Origin: Treponema sp.
GTDB taxonomy: Bacteria; Spirochaetota; Spirochaetia; Treponematales; Treponemataceae
Direction: 5' to 3'
Assembly (NCBI GenBank): GCA_021442965.1
Contig: JABUUX010000442.1
Span: forward strand, 1 to 7,683
Length of the DNA stretch: 7,683 nucleotides
Shown here piece after piece: positions 6,487 through 7,683 of this stretch (positions are counted from its first letter, which is position 1; every line of letters starts with the position of its first letter). The position numbers and the translations under genes are program-made. The notes under the pieces are model-generated. The model was not told the DNA's origin. It saw only the letters and a list, made by a program, of their open reading frames with translations, and made no database searches.

Positions 6487-6650
6487 TTTTTTTGGGCGCC
6501 CCAAAAAGCAGGCTTTTTGTCGGGTGTTGCGTGGTTCCGCGTCATAGCGCTCCAATGTTTTAAGGTAGTACGGTCATTTCGACAGGCTCAATAACCGTAC
6601 TACCTTAAAACATCGCCTTCGGCGCCACTACACCCCCTGGCGCAAAGAAT
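6487..6650. repeat. Stacked palindromic (REP-like) repeat region
   Basis: This stretch is a chain of self-complementary units. They are a T7-GGGCGCCC-C-A5 near-palindrome (6487-6507), an overlapping AAAAAG/CTTTTT hairpin (6503-6518), the perfect 20-bp inverted repeat listed separately (6555-6613), and the CGCC-TTC-GGCG hairpin (6614-6624). A CTGGCGC at 6638-6644 loosely mirrors the GGGCGCC at the left end. No reading frame is supported. The architecture is that of a dispersed bacterial palindromic repeat, not a gene; whether it is multicopy cannot be seen here. Confidence 0.55.
6555..6613. repeat. Perfect 20-bp inverted repeat with 19-nt loop
   Basis: Left arm ATGTTTTAAGGTAGTACGGT (6555-6574) and right arm ACCGTACTACCTTAAAACAT (6594-6613) are exact reverse complements. 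The loop contains TTTCGACAGGCTCAAT. The innermost part, 6571-6597, is a 27-mer that has a relative at 6684-6710. No T-run follows on either strand, so it is not a simple terminator. Confidence 0.9.
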
Positions 6651-6683
6651 ATTTAATCTGCACCCGGTGGCTGGCTTACTCTC

Positions 6684-6719
6684 CGGTGATTTCGATAAAC
6701 TCAATCACCGATTTTTTTT
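6684..6719 (+). repeat. Second copy of the 27-mer palindromic repeat, ending in a T-run
   Basis: Positions 6684-6710 match 6571-6597 at 22 of 27 bases (form CGGTnATTTCGAyArrCTCAATnACCG). Stem CGGTGATT/AATCACCG is 8 bp. An outer pair GTGGCT (6667-6672) and AGCCAC (6720-6725) encloses it. ATTTTTTTT follows the stem, so on the plus strand it could act as an intrinsic terminator, although no plus-strand gene lies just upstream. Confidence 0.6.
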
Positions 6720-6747
6720 AGCCACTGCGAGCTAAACAAAACTCGTA

Positions 6748-6787
6748 AAATAAGAAGGCTTTCCGTTTGGGAAAGCCTTTCTTATTT
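6748..6787. terminator. Strong terminator-like hairpin, possibly bidirectional
   Basis: GGCTTTCC (6757-6764) pairs with GGAAAGCC (6770-6777) around GTTTG. The stem is extended by AAATAAGAA on the left and TTTCTTATTT on the right with one bulged base. Read on the minus strand it ends in TTCTTATTTT directly downstream of the tRNA-Glu 3'-end copy, just as the real tRNA-Glu is followed by a terminator. Confidence 0.65.
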
Positions 6788-6806
6788 AGCTCCAACGGGA
6801 GTCGAA
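6787..6806 (-). repeat. Exact 20-nt copy of the tRNA-Glu 3' end (att-like or tRNA remnant)
   Basis: TAGCTCCAACGGGAGTCGAA (plus strand) is identical to 7002-7021, which is the T-loop, T-stem 3' strand, acceptor 3' strand and discriminator base of tRNA-Glu. Identity ends abruptly inside the T-arm: CCCGTC follows in the tRNA, GGGTTC here. The orientation is the same and the offset is 215 bp. Such 3'-end copies arise from integration at tRNA genes or from decay of a tandem tRNA. Confidence 0.8.
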
Positions 6807-6937
6807 GGGTTCCTGTCGGAAACCTCCTGTTTCCTCCTTCCACCCCGTCTGCGTTCACTGCCGCCGACGTCGTGTCGGCTCTTCCTCAAAACGCTCCTTC
6901 ATCGCGTTTTTCGGCGTTCACTCCGCGGTTCGACTCC
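6798..6937. repeat. GC-rich 140-bp element with 9-bp terminal inverted repeats and three internal hairpins
   Basis: The ends GGAGTCGAA (6798-6806) and TTCGACTCC (6929-6937) are perfect inverted repeats, and the left one lies within the tRNA-Glu 3'-end copy. The interior is visibly richer in G and C than the flanking DNA and holds three hairpins: GGTTCC/GGAAACC (6808-6824, one bulge), GCCGAC/GTCGGC (6863-6879) and AAAACGC/GCGTTTT (6888-6910). It also has two direct copies of GCGTTCACT (6851-6859, 6914-6922). No convincing protein is encoded on either strand. It could be a MITE-like or other short non-autonomous repeat, or a structured RNA; the sequence alone does not decide. Confidence 0.5.
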
Positions 6938-6953
6938 TCTTAGTCTTATAAAT

Positions 6954-6984
6954 AAAAAAAGACTCAGCCTATTTAGCTAAGTCT
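6954..6984 (-). terminator. Intrinsic terminator after tRNA-Glu
   Basis: On the minus strand AGACTTAGC (6984-6976) pairs with GCTGAGTCT (6968-6960), 9 bp with one G-T pair, around a 7-nt loop, followed by a run of T (6959-6954). It lies 17 nt past the tRNA 3' end. Confidence 0.8.
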
Positions 6985-7001
6985 TTCCGAACAAAGTTTT
7001 A

Positions 7002-7074
7002 TAGCTCCAACGGGAGTCGAACCCGTCTTTCGGCCTTGAGAGGGCCACGAACTAAACCGATATTCGATGGAGCC
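7002..7074 (-). tRNA. tRNA-Glu (anticodon CTC)
   Basis: A full 73-nt cloverleaf is seen: acceptor GGCTCCA/TGGAGCT (one G-T pair), D-arm GAAT/GTTC with GG in the loop, anticodon stem TGGCC/GGCCG with loop CTCTCAA (anticodon CTC, reads GAG), T-arm ACGGG-TTCGACT-CCCGT, discriminator A. CCA is not encoded. Position 9 is C. It is read leftward, starting 2 nt after the T-run of the terminator-like hairpin that follows tRNA-Gln. No separate promoter is evident. Its last 20 nt are duplicated at 6787-6806. Confidence 0.95.
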
Positions 7075-7076
7075 AT

Positions 7077-7104
7077 AAAAAAAGACCGGGCTTAATTCCC
7101 GGCC
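7077..7104 (-). terminator. Intrinsic terminator between tRNA-Gln and tRNA-Glu
   Basis: On the minus strand GGCCGGG (7104-7098) pairs with CCCGGTC (7090-7084), 7 bp with one G-T pair, around AATTAAG, followed by seven T (7083-7077). It starts 4 nt after tRNA-Gln ends and its T-run stops 2 nt before tRNA-Glu begins. Confidence 0.8.
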
Positions 7105-7108
7105 TATA

Positions 7109-7179
7109 TTCCCCAAGGAGGATTCGAACCCCCACAGTGAGAACCAGAATCTCAAGTGCTACCATTACACAATCGGGGA
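7109..7179 (-). tRNA. tRNA-Gln (anticodon CTG)
   Basis: A 71-nt cloverleaf is seen: acceptor TCCCCGA/TTGGGGA, short D-arm GTG/CAC with GG in the loop, anticodon stem TGAGA/TCTCA with loop TTCTGGT (anticodon CTG, reads CAG), T-arm GGGGG-TTCGAAT-CCTCC (one G-T pair), discriminator A. CCA is not encoded. It is first in a leftward tRNA pair and has a good promoter immediately upstream. Confidence 0.95.
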
Positions 7180-7192
7180 ATGTGTAAGCAAT

Positions 7193-7221
7193 ATATTATT
7201 TTATTTAGAAAAAAAGGTCAA
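7193..7221 (-). promoter_or_regulatory. Sigma-70 type promoter of tRNA-Gln
   Basis: On the minus strand TTGACC (7221-7216, 5 of 6 to consensus) and TAATAT (7198-7193, 4 of 6) are spaced by exactly 17 nt. The predicted start near 7186 lies about 7 nt before the mature 5' end, as is usual for tRNA genes. Confidence 0.7.
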
Positions 7222-7248
7222 GTGTCAGCAGTTTCATTTTTTGGCATT

Positions 7249-7277
7249 AAAAAAAGGGGCTGTTACGCCCCCTTTTT
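7249..7277 (-). terminator. Intrinsic terminator after the SUMF1-like gene
   Basis: On the minus strand AAAAAG-GGGGC, loop GTAACA, GCCCC and then TTTTTTT (7255-7249). It begins 10 nt after the TAG stop of the upstream gene. The A and T tracts also pair and make the hairpin potentially bidirectional. Confidence 0.88.
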
Positions 7278-7287
7278 AATCCTTAAG

Positions 7288-7683
7288 CTAAAGTGTTCGT
7301 GCTACACGGAACCCTGTACACAGATCGCTGTCACCGTCAGCATCACTGTTCATCCTGTAACGGAAAGAAACTGTACATGTATAAGCTTCACCCCAATAAC
7401 AGCCTCCACGAGAAAGCCAGTTACCATCAGTAGGACCTTTTGTCATTACTCCTGATGCAGCCCCTGCTTCATTATAAAAGTCCCATGTCCATTCTGCTAT
7501 GTTTCCGCTCATGTCATAAAGATTAAGTGTATTTGGTAATTTCAGTCCCACTTCATGAGACGTATCATCACCGTTATCACCGTCCCATCCATAAGTTTCC
7601 AATTTTGAATCTGTCGAAACATTAGTTAGATTTGTTTTTTCTGTATTTACCCCAGCATAACTGTAAGTCCATTCAGAAGCATC
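7288..7683 (-). CDS. SUMF1/FGE-sulfatase-domain protein, C-terminal part only (5' end outside window)
   Basis: The frame is open from the right window edge to TAG 7290-7288, giving 131 residues. It contains the hallmarks of the formylglycine-generating-enzyme fold C-terminus: LYDMSGNIAEWTWDFY (55-70 of the visible part), WLSRGGCYW (89-97), a Tyr/Arg-rich strand and the ending GFRVAR (124-129). In human FGE the motif GGSYMCHRSYC carries the two active cysteines. Here the same spacing reads GGCYWGEAYTC, with Gly98 at the first position and Cys103 at the second, so true formylglycine-generating activity is unlikely. Treponemes have many such proteins, usually exported and with unknown ligands. 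A TTG at 7602 could be mistaken for a start, but the domain continues upstream without a stop. Confidence 0.85.
   Translation of the reverse strand, partial: DASEWTYSYAGVNTEKTNLTNVSTDSKLETYGWDGDNGDDTSHEVGLKLPNTLNLYDMSGNIAEWTWDFYNEAGAASGVMTKGPTDGNWLSRGGCYWGEAYTCTVSFRYRMNSDADGDSDLCTGFRVARTL

Noticed and set aside
6487..6937. CRISPR array
   Set aside because: The repeats are palindromic and unevenly spaced, with no regular repeat-spacer pattern.
6920..6945. Plus-strand tRNA T-arm (GGTTCGACTCC) suggesting a second tRNA
   Set aside because: The flanking bases do not form a T-stem or acceptor stem and no cloverleaf precedes it; it is better explained as the terminal inverted repeat.
6973..7155. 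60-codon minus-strand frame
   Set aside because: It spans both tRNA genes and their terminators, so it is an artefact of RNA genes.
7156..7455. 99-codon plus-strand frame
   Set aside because: It is antisense to the SUMF1-like gene, overlaps the end of tRNA-Gln and contains the terminator hairpin.

Overview
The window looks like chromosomal DNA of a host-associated spirochaete, most probably a Treponema of the gut, rumen or oral type. This rests on moderate to low GC coding sequence, a sulfatase-modifying-factor (SUMF1) type surface protein of the sort abundant in treponemes, dispersed TTTCGACAGGCTCAAT-type palindromic repeats, and a redox cluster shared with anaerobic Firmicutes. The genus is an inference from recalled family distribution, not from a search.

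Positions 1-4149 are read leftward. A GDXG/HSL-type alpha/beta-hydrolase (3109-4113) has lost two of its three catalytic residues and probably starts on a leaderless transcript. A U32-family tRNA-hydroxylation-type protein (1630-3093) follows 15 nt later. After 88 nt comes a two-TM Cache-like membrane protein (1-1541), which runs off the window in a strongly acidic tail.

Positions 4114-5936 hold a divergent promoter region and a rightward three-gene redox operon: a secreted TlpA/ResA-like thioredoxin with a CNPC active site, an overlapping 53-residue membrane microprotein ending in a CLEC motif, and a polytopic membrane protein with a double 4Fe-4S ferredoxin tail. Together they look like a way to pass electrons across the membrane to an exported thiol reductase. 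There is no CcdA/DsbD gene in the window. The operon meets a leftward secreted beta-rich protein (5937-6464) with no base between the two stop codons.

Positions 6465-7001 carry no gene. They hold stacked palindromic repeats (a perfect 20-bp inverted repeat and two related 27-mers), a terminator-like hairpin, a 20-nt copy of the tRNA-Glu 3' end, and a GC-rich, hairpin-rich 140-bp element with 9-bp terminal inverted repeats. Positions 7002-7179 carry tRNA-Glu(CUC) and tRNA-Gln(CUG), both leftward. Each is followed by an intrinsic terminator, and a good sigma-70 promoter precedes tRNA-Gln. The right edge is the C-terminal part of a leftward SUMF1/FGE-like protein with its own terminator.
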